Assembly: GCA_002118135.1 (NCBI GenBank)
Contig: BDIU01000077.1
Coordinates: 1-60,298 of the forward strand
DNA length: 60,298 nt
Direction: 5' to 3'
Origin: Trebouxia sp. TZW2008
Lineage: Eukaryota > Chlorophyta > Trebouxiophyceae > Trebouxiales > Trebouxiaceae
The notes under the pieces are model-generated. The model made no database searches and was not told where the DNA came from. It saw only the letters and a program-made list of their open reading frames with translations. This document shows positions 30,008 to 42,300 of the stretch, one piece after another (positions within the stretch are counted from its first letter, which is position 1; the number at the start of each line of letters is the position of its first letter). Made by a program: the position numbers and the translations under genes.

Positions 30008-33000
30008 ATGGACGCCTCATATGACGCGATCGTGCTTGGCACTGGCCTGAAGGAGTGCATCATCAGCGGTCTGCTGTCCGTCGACGGCTTGAAGGTGACT
30101 GCATTGTCACTTCATCTTGTTTTTGCGGATGCTGCATTTCTTCCAATCAGACGCCTGGCTGCAACGCACACTCTTGCATCATTGTGCAGGTGCTGCACAT
30201 CGACCGCAACAACTATTATGGAGGCCAATCGGCGTCGCTGAACTTGAATCAGGTCCGATCTGATACCGGGAACCACTGCAGTTCGTCAAACAGCATGCTT
30301 TTTGCATCACAGAACGCCTTGTCAAAAGCCTCTGCCTGCAGTTGTATGAGCGCTTTAGACCTGGTCAAAAGCCCCCAACCAAGCTGGGCTCTAGCAGGGA
30401 CTACAATGTGGACATGGTGCCTAAGTTCATCATGGCTGGCGGTGAGCTGGTGCGAGTGCTGGTACATACAGGTACTGCAGCCATCTCATGCTTTCTGTCT
30501 GTTGATGGCAATAGATGGCACAAGATCAGAGCAGAGCTTTGATCAAGTACCTGTATTCTAAGGCTGTTGATTGCAGCTATGTGTTGAGCAGAAAGCATAT
30601 GTCATTGCAGATGTGACCAAGTATCTGGAGCTCAAAGCTGTTCATGACAGCTTTGTTCTGAGCAAGAATGAGGCTCTTACAGCAGAAGATGATGTTGTGA
30701 CTTTTGTTATGACTGCAAGTGATATTCCACATGTGACCCAGTACCTCACTTAATTCTTACTTTGGCTGTTGCTGCAGATGTGACCAAGTACCTGGATTTT
30801 CAGGCTGTTGATGGCAGCTCTGTGCTGAGCAAGAATGTGGCTGTGGTTCTGACATGTACAATGTACAATGCACTGCGACCGCTTCAATTACTGTGGCTGT
30901 TACTATGGCTATTGCTCTTACTCTGGTTGTTACTGCAGACGTGACCAAGTACCTAGAATTTAAGGCTGTTGATGGCAGCTTTGTGCTGAGCAAGAACGTG
31001 GTGCAGAAGGTGCCGGCCACTGACATGGAGGCCCTCAGATCGCCCCTGATGGGTCTGCTAGAAAAGAATAGAGCTCGCAAATTCTTTTCGTAAGTACACA
31101 ATGGAACGGTGCATGTATGATGTGCATCCATGAGGCAAGCTTTGCATTCTCATCTCAATTATGGGCCTGCTAAAAAACCTAGAGTTTGAAGTTTTTCTCA
31201 TGAGTATACAATCGAAATGCTCACATGCAATGCGCATTCATAAGGCAAGCTTTGCACTGCCCATGCTCTCTGGCCTTGCAACTGTTCATGTTGTAATTCT
31301 TATTGATTTTTTGACTGACAAGCCAGGAATAAGCCTTCAAGCTGCACAACCTGGATGATTAGCGTGTCCCCACATTGCAAATGAGTCTATAACACGAGCA
31401 AAGTTCGCATATACATGCGCGGCTGGGCAGCAGATTGTTGTTAAGCCAGGCAATTGTCTGCCATTGCAATACTTCACAAGCTGTGCATCCCTGAATCTGG
31501 ATCCTGATCAAGCCCTCTAACAGCACGCTGTGCCCACTTTGCAAAACCAAATTGGTTTGCAGCAGTGACTATGCATTCTCATGGCTGTGAGTCAAGATCT
31601 CATTGTTTAACCATGCAGGTTTGTGCAAAACTATGACGAGGCAAACCCCAAAACCCATCAAGGCATGAACTTGCGGCGGCTGTCAATGACAGATGTGTAC
31701 AAGCAGTTTGGGTTGGGCGAAATGACCATTGACTTCATTGGTCATGCCATAGCACTGCACAGAGATGACTCATACATGGGGCAGCCTGCCTATGACACAG
31801 TCATGAAAGTGAAGCTGTACTACAACAGCCTGACGCGGTTTGAGGGCACAGCTAGCCCCTACATCTACCCCCTCTACGGTCTAGGGGAGCTGCCACAGGT
31901 CAGAAACCTACAGTGTTTCTTTGGTGTAGTGACTGCATTGGCTTTCATCAAAGGTGTCCTTGCCCTGTATGGCTGCCGGATCTTCTACAGGTCACCACCT
32001 TGTACCATCTTTGTTTGCTTGAATTTAGCAAAGCTCATAAGTGACTGGGTGAGCTGCCACAGGTCAGCACCTCGTATAGTGTTTCCTTGCTGCAACAACT
32101 GCATTGGATCCTAACAGGACTGTCTCTTGATCAAATTGTCCCCCTGCTACATCTATCCCCTCTACGGCCTAGGGCAGCTGCCATGGAATCAGACTTACTG
32201 CCTTTTCCTTTCATTTTTGGATTTTTTTGGTGTGCTTGGATTCTTCAGTCTGTTGTTGATGTAGCAAGTGCATTTGCTGCCTCAGAGCCTGTCTTGACAT
32301 ATGACTCAGCCTGCCTATGACACAGTCATGAAAATGAAGCTGTACTGCATCAGCCTAACCCAGTTTGAGGGGACAGCCACCCCCTACATCTACCCCCTCT
32401 ATTGTTGGGGGAACCACCACAGGTCAGATTTTTTAAAATTCAGTACACGTCTTGCGGCACAGGTGCTCCAGCATTGACTCATGCATCCAACGAATGTCAA
32501 GCTTCTTGGAGCCTGTACGCCATGCATTGTGCATACTTGCAAAACTGCATGCAATACCTGGTTTGAGGGTATGGCCTGCCTCTCCATCTACCCCCTCTAG
32601 GGTTTCAGGGAGCTACCACAGGTCAGCACTCATGTTTCTTTTCTTTGTTTTTCAGTTTGTAAAGGCTTGTTTGTTGTATTTCTCACTGTGTTCTTGACGG
32701 GTTTTCGTCACACAGTTTGTCCCTACTTCAAGCTCTCCTACCCCTTCATCTACCCCTCTATGGTCTAGGGAAGCTACCACAGGTCAACACACTTGTGTTT
32801 TCTCTGGTAGTCCATGTTTGATTGCTTTTGTTCTCTGCATTGTTTCCTGGAGGTATTGACTGCATTGACTTCACAGTCAACTGTGTTTTACTTCAAACTC
32901 TCCTCCCCCTACTTCTGGCTCCTGTACGGGCAGGGGAGCTACCACAGGTCAGTGATTCATAAAACTTTGTTTGATGTGTTGTTTTGGACTGTCTCTAACC

Positions 33001-35641
33001 TCACAGGGGTACAGTAATCTCTCGTTCTAAGGACACTCGATGTAAGGACAATCTTGATGTAAGGACAGCGCCATTGGTAACCAGTCACTGCATTCTGACT
33101 GCAGTCGCCCCTCTGAGTAAGGACAATTTGATGTAAGGACAAGTTTCTTGATGACCAAAGCAGTCGTTACAAAGAGAGTTTACTGTACAACCTAGGAGCC
33201 CTCCTGCAGATTGGAAGCTTGCACAGTACGCAGCAGCATTACAGGCATTGTCACCACCAATGTTCATGGCATCTGTCCATGGTTCACGGTAGCATGTCAG
33301 CAAAGCTTGTGACCGGGTCAATGTTGGCAATCCTACTTCGCATGTTGCAGGCGTTTAGACGGCTGGACGCAGTACAGTCTCTCTACTCAGCAGAGCGCTT
33401 TGAACTGTGCTTCATGGCGCATTGAGCTTTGCCTAATAGATGGGTGCACTGGTGACAAGGCTGTTTGGCATGTTGCAGGCGTTTGCCCGGCTGAGTGCAG
33501 TGTATGGAGGCACCTACATGCTGGCCAAGCCTGATGTAGAAGTGGTGTATGAGGACGGCAAAGCAGTGGGCGTCAAGAGCGAAGGCGAGACAGCCAAAGC
33601 AAATTTGGTGAGTGCATCTGCCCAGCTTGTCTGTTGTGACTGCATTGATAGTAGTGATAGTACGTGATACATTCTAGCACGGGTGTCAGATTTGTGTGCA
33701 TTGGTGTCTGCCTGTTGCATAGGACCTTGCTGCAGCTTTTGGTGAGATGACCTGAAAGTTAGACAGAAATAAACCCACTTTTTTTTAAAAAATCTCACAC
33801 GTCGATCATGACAATACTAAGCATACAAGTGTCTCGCTGCCCACTAGTGCATCATTCTGCAAGCTGCAACTGCAGACCTGCATGTAGGTGCAGTGACTAG
33901 GCACCTGCGATCCACAAGCCACTCATTGCTTGAGTGCAGCATTGCATCAGACATGACACTCAAAAGCAAAAGTGGTTCGCGGCACAAAACATCCTACTCA
34001 GCACTGTGTGCATGAACTATGTAGTTCTAGTTGGTTTAAGCAAGGTAAGGGAGGTCTTGACTCCAGGTGAAACTCTTAAGGTGCTGTGCAGGTGGTAGGC
34101 AACCCCAGCTACTTCACAAAAAGGGTGAGGCACACAAGTCAGGTGATGTCGGCCACAGCAGGTCATCAACTCGATGATGACCTGATTGATAAATCGGTGG
34201 CTCAGGGACTCATCAACTTGACCCACACTGTGTGCAGGTGGTCGGGGACCCCAGCTACTTCCCTAACAGGGTGCGGCGCACAAGTCAGGTGGTGCGTGCC
34301 ATGTGCCTGCTCAGCCACCCCATCCCCAGCACCAACAACGCCCCCAGTGCACAGATCATCATCCCACAGAAACAGGTACACTCCTGTGCTGCTGCAACAC
34401 GTCACCTTCCAGGACACTACACAATAAAGAGCCCGTCCTGTCTTGTCTTGCTCTGACACTGTGTCACTCTGATTGACACTGCACAATATAGACATTGTCT
34501 CGGATTGCCTTGCCTTGCCTGGCCTTGCCTCAGTTCCTCCCCCATTTCTGCTGTTCTGTCGTGGGCTCATTGAAATGTCAGTGCTGACCTGTTGTTGTGT
34601 TGACACTGTGTCTGAGCTGACCTGCGCTGTGTTTGTTTTGCCCTGATTGCTTGCCAATCACCTCATGGCCCTCAAGGAGCCTTGTGCACAGACTGACTGG
34701 GCCATGAGGTGATTGGCAAGCAACACTGTACAGTCTGCCTGTGAGCAGGCTGCATGCACACTATACCAAAAAGACACCCTGGATGCTGTTTTCCTATCGT
34801 GAGTCTTCAGCATGTGATAGCACAAGATGACATGAAGCAAGACAAAAGGCGATCACACCAACACATGAAGCATGTTGTGGCTGTCCTGCAGGTCAATAGG
34901 CGGTCAGACATCTACGTGTTTTGCTGTTCCTACCAGCACAATGTTGCAGCCAAAGACATGTGGATTGCCTTTGTCAGCACAACAGTAGAGACCAGTCAGC
35001 CAGAGAATGAGCTGCTACCAGGTATACCTTGATGCACAACTGTCTATGATGCCATACACTCTTTTGTACTGTGCTTCGTGACCTTTTGCCCTGTGTATCG
35101 CACTGCGCTGTGCATTGCGCACCTTCAGCGCATGCGCATCAGACACTGTAGGTTGTGACAGCACACATCCTTGCTGTCTTGTCTTGTCTGAACTTTGACA
35201 ATCCACCAACATTAGCTGCAGAGCAGTTTCTGCCAAAGGTGCTTTGTTGCTCCTGCCCTATGCTGCCTGAACACATTTTGGCAGTACATGCTGCCTCAGT
35301 CAGAGTCAGCTGTCCAGCATGCGCCTGCAGTCAGAGCTGCTGTGTATGATTGTTGTACCTGTGCCAAGCAGATGTGGCATGCTTTTGTTGCACAGAAGGC
35401 AAACCTGGTCGTGGGATCTTTTGCAGGTCTAGCGCTTCTTGGCAGTGTTGATGAGAAGTTTGTTGAAGTGACAGATGTACATGAGCCAAACGAGAGCGGT
35501 CAAAGGGACAAGGCATTCATCTCCAAGGGATATGATGCCACCTCACATTTCGAAACAACAGTAGAGGATGTATTAGAGATGTATACCCGTATCACTGGCA
35601 AGGTACTAGATTTGAGCAGCAAAGATCCGGCGCAAGCGTAG
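30008..35641 (+). CDS. GDI1: Rab GDP dissociation inhibitor
   Basis: Nine exons keep phase: 30008-30094, 30190-30252, 30342-30471, 30939-31089, 31619-31898, 33479-33607, 34238-34375, 34892-35021 and 35427-35641, giving 440 residues against 440-450 in the family. The protein extracts prenylated GDP-bound Rab GTPases from membranes and keeps them soluble in the cytosol. Motifs in order are the N-terminal dinucleotide-fold remnant [13 protein letters not shown], the Rab-binding [73 protein letters not shown], and [14 protein letters not shown]. The C-terminus lacks the prenylation-linked extras of Rab escort proteins, so GDI is the better call. The introns, especially 3, 5 and 6, contain many decayed copies of the adjacent exon edges, plus a MITE and a fold-back. 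Confidence 0.96.
30600..30850 (+). repeat. Two in-frame copies of GDI exon 4 start
   Basis: TTGCAGATGTGACCAAGTAT at about 30605 and CTGCAGATGTGACCAAGTAC at about 30773 precede sequences encoding [20 protein letters not shown] and [20 protein letters not shown]. The working exon at 30939 encodes [20 protein letters not shown]. Both copies keep acceptor and phase, then run to stops without a clear donor. Confidence 0.9.
31160..31256 (+). repeat. Decayed copy of GDI exon 4 end
   Basis: ATGGGCCTGCTA, AATTC/TTTTTCTC, GAGTATACAAT and AGGCAAGCTTTGCA repeat the exon 4 end with its donor and about 45 bases of intron (31047-31145), directly downstream. Confidence 0.8.
32020..32960 (+). repeat. Six copies of GDI exon 5 end
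   Basis: The terminus encoding [15 protein letters not shown], ending CTACCACAGGTCAG, recurs near 32045, 32140, 32370, 32580, 32735 and 32905. The copy at 32305-32425 spans over 100 bp of the exon (GCCTATGACACAGTCATGAA). Several keep CCACAG/GTCAG intact. Confidence 0.92.
33012..33185 (+). mobile_element. pogo/Tigger-like MITE copy 3
   Basis: About 174 bp with TA on both sides. Left end CAGTAATCTCTCGTTCTAAGG and right end TACAAAGAGAGTTTACTG are inverted repeats. The interior GTAAGGACA and GGTAACCA words match copy 2 closely. It lies in GDI intron 5. Confidence 0.85.
33340..33375 (+). repeat. Decayed copy of GDI exon 6 start
   Basis: CATGTTGCAGGCGTTTAGACGGCTGGACGCAGT (split: acceptor, then exon start) matches 33470-33500 and lies 127 bp upstream of the working exon. 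Confidence 0.7.
34085..34150 (+). repeat. Decayed copy of GDI exon 7 start
   Basis: GTGCAGGTGGTAGGCAACCC, AGCTACTTC and GTGAGGCACACAAGTCAGGT match 34233-34290. Acceptor and frame are kept for about 20 codons ([18 protein letters not shown]). Upstream of the working exon. Confidence 0.85.
34647..34723. repeat. 24-bp perfect inverted repeat
   Basis: Arm 34647-34670 is the exact reverse complement of arm 34700-34723, with a 29-bp spacer. It lies in GDI intron 7 and would form a hairpin in the pre-mRNA. Confidence 0.9.
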
Positions 35642-36356
35642 GCATTCCGCAATCATTATGATGATGCTTCTGGGCATTTAGAAGTTTTGTGCTAGCTTGT
35701 GATGTAGTCATGTCATTGCACCTAATGCGTGTATCATAGTGCAGTACGTACGTTGAAAGCTGTGGGGCTTCATCGTTGCTTTGATATGGGTTTCAATGTT
35801 GCCGCTCAAGCTCAAGCTTGCCCTACCAGTGCATTTCGCAATATGCATGTTGCAATGAAGCAATACATCTGGTATTTGGTAGCGGTGCAACGCACCTGTG
35901 TTCCAAAATGTAAGCCCGGTCGAGAGAGGGACAACCCTGTCTGGCCAGCTGAACGGATGTGTCGGGGTACAACTTACAGTCTGTCCTTTGGGGTCTGTCC
36001 TGATGACTCATTCTGACGGTCCTTTCACGGTGGCAACGCGCTACGCGCGTGACAACGCTCGGCGGCAAAGCATGCACTTCTTTCTGTAGCTTCTTGGACT
36101 CCACCCTTTCTGCAGGCATCGCATCGGATCGTACACATGTCGTAGCTTCTTGATCCTCACGTCATTGGATGTAGCTCGCCAATCAGCTGTTCGTCTTGCG
36201 TCAAGGGATCTTGACTGAACGTCTCAGTCTCTCAAGGCAAAGGCCTGACGCATCTGCACGCCAAAGACCCGGACCGGAGATTGCACCACTTGTAAACAGG
36301 CTACTGGTGTCAAGCAGCACAGGCAAGGCGCCGGTCGTAAGCTTTTGGCCCGGGGC
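35642..36356. other. Intergenic region GDI-KDM3
   Basis: About 0.7 kb. No supported gene was seen. A TGTAA at about 35909 is a possible but distant poly(A) signal. The right part (36030-36350) is richer in CpG words, consistent with a promoter. Confidence 0.4.
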
Positions 36357-39300
36357 ATGGCGGGTAACAAAGCCAAAGATGGCAAGTCAGCTCAGCGCGC
36401 CACGAAAGCGGTTGACAGGTCAGTCAATGCCAATCAAGTCCAGCCCAGCCGCATGCAGAAGACCAACAGCAGCTATTGACTTGTGCTCTGAATGCAACGC
36501 TACGGTGGAGGTAGTGTCCCCTTGAACATGCTGCTGTGCTGTCACAGAGAGAGAACACCAGATGAGCCTGTCAGCTACTGGACGACCAATCGGCTGCTGG
36601 AAGGGCCACGCAAGCTGAAGGTGCATCTTGTCTGCAAATCGCAAGCAAGCAGCTGAGTAAGAGTTGTACCCACAGCTGATTCTTGTGCAGGTGGACTGTG
36701 CCGGGATAACAGCAGCTTGCCATGACTGTCAAAGATCGCATATTCCCCACAGATGTAAAAGCGCAATGGCAGAACTAGACGCCTGTGGTATATCCATGTG
36801 TGGAACGTAAGCAACTTCACTCTTTTCACAACCCTCTGTTGTGTTGACCACCGAAGCTAATTGGGGAACGGCATGTTCCTTGCCACTCAGTTCCTCACTG
36901 AACAAGCACTCTTGGCAATGGCAATGCTACATGCTAGCTAAGTTGCACAGACCTCCAGATGTCAGCATGTTCTGGGCCGTTACTTTCTTCTGGTCCTTCT
37001 GCTCATCATGAATTGACTTGAATGCAGAGCTAGCATTTTATGACCTGTGCTCTTTGTGTGTTCATGCAAAAGGCACTTCCCTGTGCACTTGTTACGTTTC
37101 CCAGGCAGCTGCTTGAACACTGATGACTGGCTCAGGTCCAGCAGCTGCGCTCACACCTCGGTCAATGCATATGACAGAAGGATGAATGCTGCAGGTGCTC
37201 ACACAAGTGGAGGGCTAAGTATGCAACCACCCCACAGGTGACAGAAGAGCAGCTTGCCAAGTTTGACAAGGGATGGTGTCCAAAGTGCCTCGGCATCTGC
37301 GCCTGCAAGCGATGCATGAGCAAGCCATGCAACACTGTTGGTGGTGGGGCGCCGGTGTTTGATGAACTGCAGCGCAGGGAGTTTGCGACCCACATGCTGG
37401 CGGTGCTCAAACCCCACGTAGACGCCTATCTGACAGCAAGAGATGAGGAGGTCAGACCCCAATGTAATCTGTGTATCTTGCACAATCCAAGCCGTACTGA
37501 CATGCCACGGGCCACAAACATGCATGCTGACGGTGTTGCCTGTCAAGTTCCACAAGGCATGCATCAGGGCAGAGGTCACAATTTGTATGCATCACATCAT
37601 GCGATTGAGCTGTTGGCTTGCTGCAGCTATCACCGTGATTGCATGATACTGTACAGCTTCTGTTGTCACCACCTCTAGCAATCTTTGATCAACATGCAAC
37701 CTGCCAGCTTGCATGACTGTCCCTGCTGCTTTTCCTTGTGTTGCATCAGTGTTGCATCAGTGAATCAGGCATATCAGCAGCCACTTAAGCAGAAAGTGCT
37801 GACATGTAGGTGGCAGCTGGCAACGACGGCAAGCAAATAGACCTGAAGTCCATTCGCAAGGTTGAGCTGGCTGAGAGGATGCAGTGCGATGCATGCGCTG
37901 CCTGTATCACTGATGTGCACCGCACATGCAGCCAGTGTGGGGACTATGATGCCTGCGTCAGATGCTGTCACGCCACGCGCAAGGAGAACCAGGCAAGTTC
38001 AGGGTCTGCTGCTTTTGAATTGAGTACCTGCAGCTGCACGTGACTTTTGATTCACGCCCTGGCTGTTTGAGCAGAACATACTGGTGGCAGCTCAACAACC
38101 TTGCAAGCTGTTGCCTCTTTGAATCATGAGAGCATGTGCATGTGACATGTTGAGGGATTGTTACATGTCTGCGCTGGTTTCTGCATCAAGCAATAGCATG
38201 ACATTGCACTGATACACAGCTTGCTCTGTTCATTGAGCAGTCATCTGTGCCTTCAGGATGTGGTGTGTGGCAAGTGTGAGGCGGCTATGCACCTTGTGCG
38301 ACGCTTTGATGCTCCCATCAACACAGCTTTGGCATCTATCGGTCAGGTGAGGTTGTGTTGTATCTTGCATGTCAGCATGCCTGTGACTGGTTTGCAATAA
38401 AAATTTGCTGCTACTTTGTAAAGGCTGCAACTTACTTTACAGATCGCCTCAGTATATTGGCAACTGAAAGTTGTGCTGTTACTGCGTTATTGCTTCATTA
38501 CTCACATGCACAGGTGCATTGGTGCTCGGTGGCATGTACGCAATGCTGCAATGCGTTTCTGCATGTTGATACCTGCTTCAGCTCTGTACAATCCCTTTGA
38601 ACCGTTTTTTTTTGAATCAGCAGACAAACTACACAGGCATCTCCAAACAGTTTGGACAGCAAAGACAATGAGTCTGGACCCTTGCAAGCAGCACTGCCTT
38701 CGTGCATTGCGCCATCAATCAGACTGAGCCAGGCAGCAATCTTGTGTAGCATTGCAGATGCTGACATTGTTCAACACTGGTCTTGACAGGTCATTTCTTG
38801 GTGTCTGCAAAGGCTGCTTGCCTGGTGCAGGTATTGAAGGAGTACGGTGTTGATGCTGGCCGCAGCCACATTTGGGACTTCCATGCTACTCCAGAGAACC
38901 AGCGTGCCCTTGCTGGTGCTGGTCCCCCAAACCTGCCTGTCAAGAAGCAGAAGAAGGTCAGGAAAAGCAACTCTCCATCTGGCGAGGACCATGAAGAAGA
39001 AGATGCGGAGGCAGAAGCGGAGGTGATGGCTGATCGAGAGATGATCTGGTGGGTGTATGGCAATGGGCCAGAATACTCCTATGAGTCGTCTCAGCAGGAC
39101 TCAGGCAAGTTGACTGTGCACTGCGCAGCATTGGGTCACACGTTGACTTCTTCTCTGACCAGCATCCTCTGCTGCCCCAGCTGTCAGCAGTTGTTGGTGT
39201 GCACACTCTTTCCAAGCAGTTACAACGCGCGTACAACAAGCGTACAAGCTTAACTGACACCTAGCTGTTTCTGTGTGACTTTGCTCATAGGCATGCTTTG

Positions 39301-42300
39301 ATGCAATGCCCCCTGCCCATCTGCTCGCGTCTCACAGGTCAATAGCTTCTTAAGTTGTTGACTTTACATTTCTTCATGCTGCTGCTATGTGTTGCAGGTC
39401 CTGTGGAGCCCAGGCACTTGAGCCAGGCAATGCAGAAACGAGCTGATCCGTCTAATTCAGGCCAGCAAGCCGACAGAGCTGAAACAAACGCAGCGACGGC
39501 AGCTGATCAGGTATATTGCCATCCAACTTGCATGCCTTGTACACCATCGTTGAGCAGCTGTATGCTTGCACAGACTGTTGAAGCCGATTTATGAAACTGC
39601 ACTTGTGGCTCTCCAAGATGGTGTAACATAGCAAGTTGGTCCCCAAGTTTGCTCAGATGTTCAACGTTTCTCTGCTGCATGCCAGCATTGCCCGGCATCT
39701 GCACCTCAATATACCAACTGTGTGGTTCAGTATATTAAGCTGACATGCATCCAACAAGTCAGATGTGTGGCAATCTGTGGCTATTTGATGAAACTTCTGG
39801 CTGTGGTACAGGCAGTTGAGCAGGCTGGCAGTGCAAGAGGCAGGTCCAGATTGAGACCTGCCAGGGCATTGACCGAAGTGCCCCTGGCAGCTCGAGACGG
39901 CACGGCAGTTTGCCAGGACACCCCTGAGCCCCCTCCAGCCTCACATAGACCATCTGCACTCAGCCAGCCTCAGCAAGCGCGCCAGGCACACTTGCCTGCT
40001 CAGGAGCAATTTGACCAGCTCGGTGACCACGACTTGGCTGTGCAACAGCAAGCTGAGCAGATGGATCTTGGTCATGACGGCATGGCTGCAGCAGACCATC
40101 CAATGCAAGATGTGGAGTTGCAGGAACAAGATGAGGCAGATCAGGGCATTGCTGAGGCTGAGGGCAGGGCAGGTCCTCAGTCCGAGGTGACACGCAATGT
40201 TGGCAGTAGCAGCAGCGGCAACAGTGCTGACAGTAATGTATGCCTTCCAGCCAAGTCAGCCAAAGCCACTAACCCCCCCACCCTTAACATATTCCACCGC
40301 AACATGCTCCGCGCAATACAGCCCCTGTGGTCAATTATCAGCATGTCCATTGAAACAGCAGCGAATGGGGACTCACATGTGCCTAGCAACCAGGTGCATA
40401 AGTTCATGCTTTTTGCTGAGGAGGCCAGCCTACGCTGCACAAAGGTACGCAGAGACCTCAAGTCCACCAGGCAACACTACAAGGCCCAGAAGGCCGCTGC
40501 TGCAGCCGCTGCACAGGACGTACAGGCTGTAGATCAGGGGCCAAAGAGACAGGGCCAGGCACGTAGGGAGCCCCTGCCCTTGTACCAAGCCCCTGGCCCT
40601 GCCCTTCATGCTGCAGCTGTCCCTGCTGGCCCACAGCCCGCCCCTCCACAAGCCCAGCCAGCAGCAGCTGCCAGGCTAGATGCTGCTAGGCAGCAAACTG
40701 CTGCCCAAGCTGCACCTGGGCCAGAAGCTGAGGCTGAGGCAGCAGCTGCACCGCCTATCAGGCCAGCAGGCACAGAACCTGCTGCTCAAACTGCAGCAGA
40801 CAGGGCAGCGCCAATGGACGCGCAGCCAGCACCCATGCAGGAGCAAGCAGAAGGTGATGCTGTTGACGCTGAAGGTGCACAGAAGCAGAGAAAACGGCCT
40901 GGTAGGCAGGAGAAGCAGGGCAGGGCAGTCAGCGCTGCCCCAGGTGCTGAGGGCAGCAATGCTGAAGGTGCTGGGACAAGTGCAGCTGCTATGTCAGCTG
41001 TTGCGCCTCATGAGCAGGTCAGCCTGCATGCTGTGCTACATGTCTTGGTCTGCTTATGGCAATGTGTCAGGGTTCTACAGGTTTGCATTGGTATTAATAA
41101 TCACGCAGTCTTGAGGTCCTGTTTTGGACACTAAGTACCAGTGAACTCCTGTATGTCAAGAAACTTGCGTTTGACACAAAGGTGCCTTGAGATTGCTGGT
41201 CTGGCAGAGCAATGCATATCCAGTTGTCATACATACCTGTCAGGAGACTATACCTTCAGCGCCCTTTCTGTCACATATTGACCGTGTCAGCTCCACTCAC
41301 CCAAGCTTGCTGTATATCAACAGGGCCCAGACTGGGGAGCAGTGACCGCTGTGGACAAACGCCTCACTGCTGTGCGTCAGGGCGGGCACAATGCTGCCGC
41401 CTCCAACTATCTGTGGACCCCCGATGCTGCTGACTGTGCAATGGACTCTGAGAAGCGCATAGAGAACTCTAGGTCAGGACAGCAAAGCCCTTTTGCTAAG
41501 TTGATTGCAGCCTGGTCTGCATATTTTGGGTCTGTCAAATTGCATGAGCGCTGTGCTGGCACAAGTCTGCTAGTGACTTGTTAGGGAGCATTGCTGAATT
41601 TGATTCTCGTGAAGGGTCTTTGGCTGCTGAATGACCGCTGTTCTCAATCGCAACAGCTGCTTCACCAATCAGCCATGCATTCTCCGCAAGCTACATAAAT
41701 CGTCTTTTGCTTGTTTAGTTGCAATCAGCCTGGCGTTTCTCGTCACCAAATGGCCTGTGTTGCATTGCTGGTGGCATTGTATTGCATTGCTGATGGCATT
41801 GTACGCTACTGTCTGCTTTGTCGCCTACAGAGACTTTCGTCGGCAGTCTTGCCAGGTTAGCACACCCACGACAAGAGGGATCTGGTGCATGTACTGTATG
41901 GATTTGGCAAAATGTTTCTACTCTGTTGCCTGCAGAGTCTTTCAGCAACAGCCCTGCAAAATGGGCAAGCCTGTGATGGTATCTGGTACATGTACCTTGC
42001 GGCATTGAGAAATGCTGTTTGCTCCATGGCCTGCAGAGTTCTCCAGCAGCAGTTGTGCCACCTGGCAAGCACATGCCAAGGAAGTCTGCTGCACGTACCA
42101 CATGAAATTACTCAGTTTCTCCGCTCTATAACCTGCAGGGTCTTTCAGCAGCAGTTCTGTCAGATTGGCAAGCCTGTGGTTGTGCGTGGCATCCAGCCAG
42201 GGTTCTTCTGGGATCCTGACACATTACAGCGTGCCACTCTGAGCCTGAAGGGCATGTACGGCAAACGCGCCAACAAGTCAGCCCCCAAGCGCATGATCAA

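Noticed and set aside
30008..35641. Rab escort protein (REP/CHM)
   Set aside because: Length of 440 residues and absence of the long insert and C-terminal extension of escort proteins favour GDI.
40680..41114. Basic Leu/Gln-rich protein in a second frame of KDM3 exon 10
   Set aside because: It is a frame-shifted reading of GC-rich codons for the Ala/Gln/Pro-rich exon, without its own start context.
39722..41134. A 470-codon open frame taken as a separate gene
   Set aside because: Its interior from 39812 to 41017 fits exactly as a phase-0 exon between KDM3 exons 9 and 11; the upstream and downstream parts are intron.
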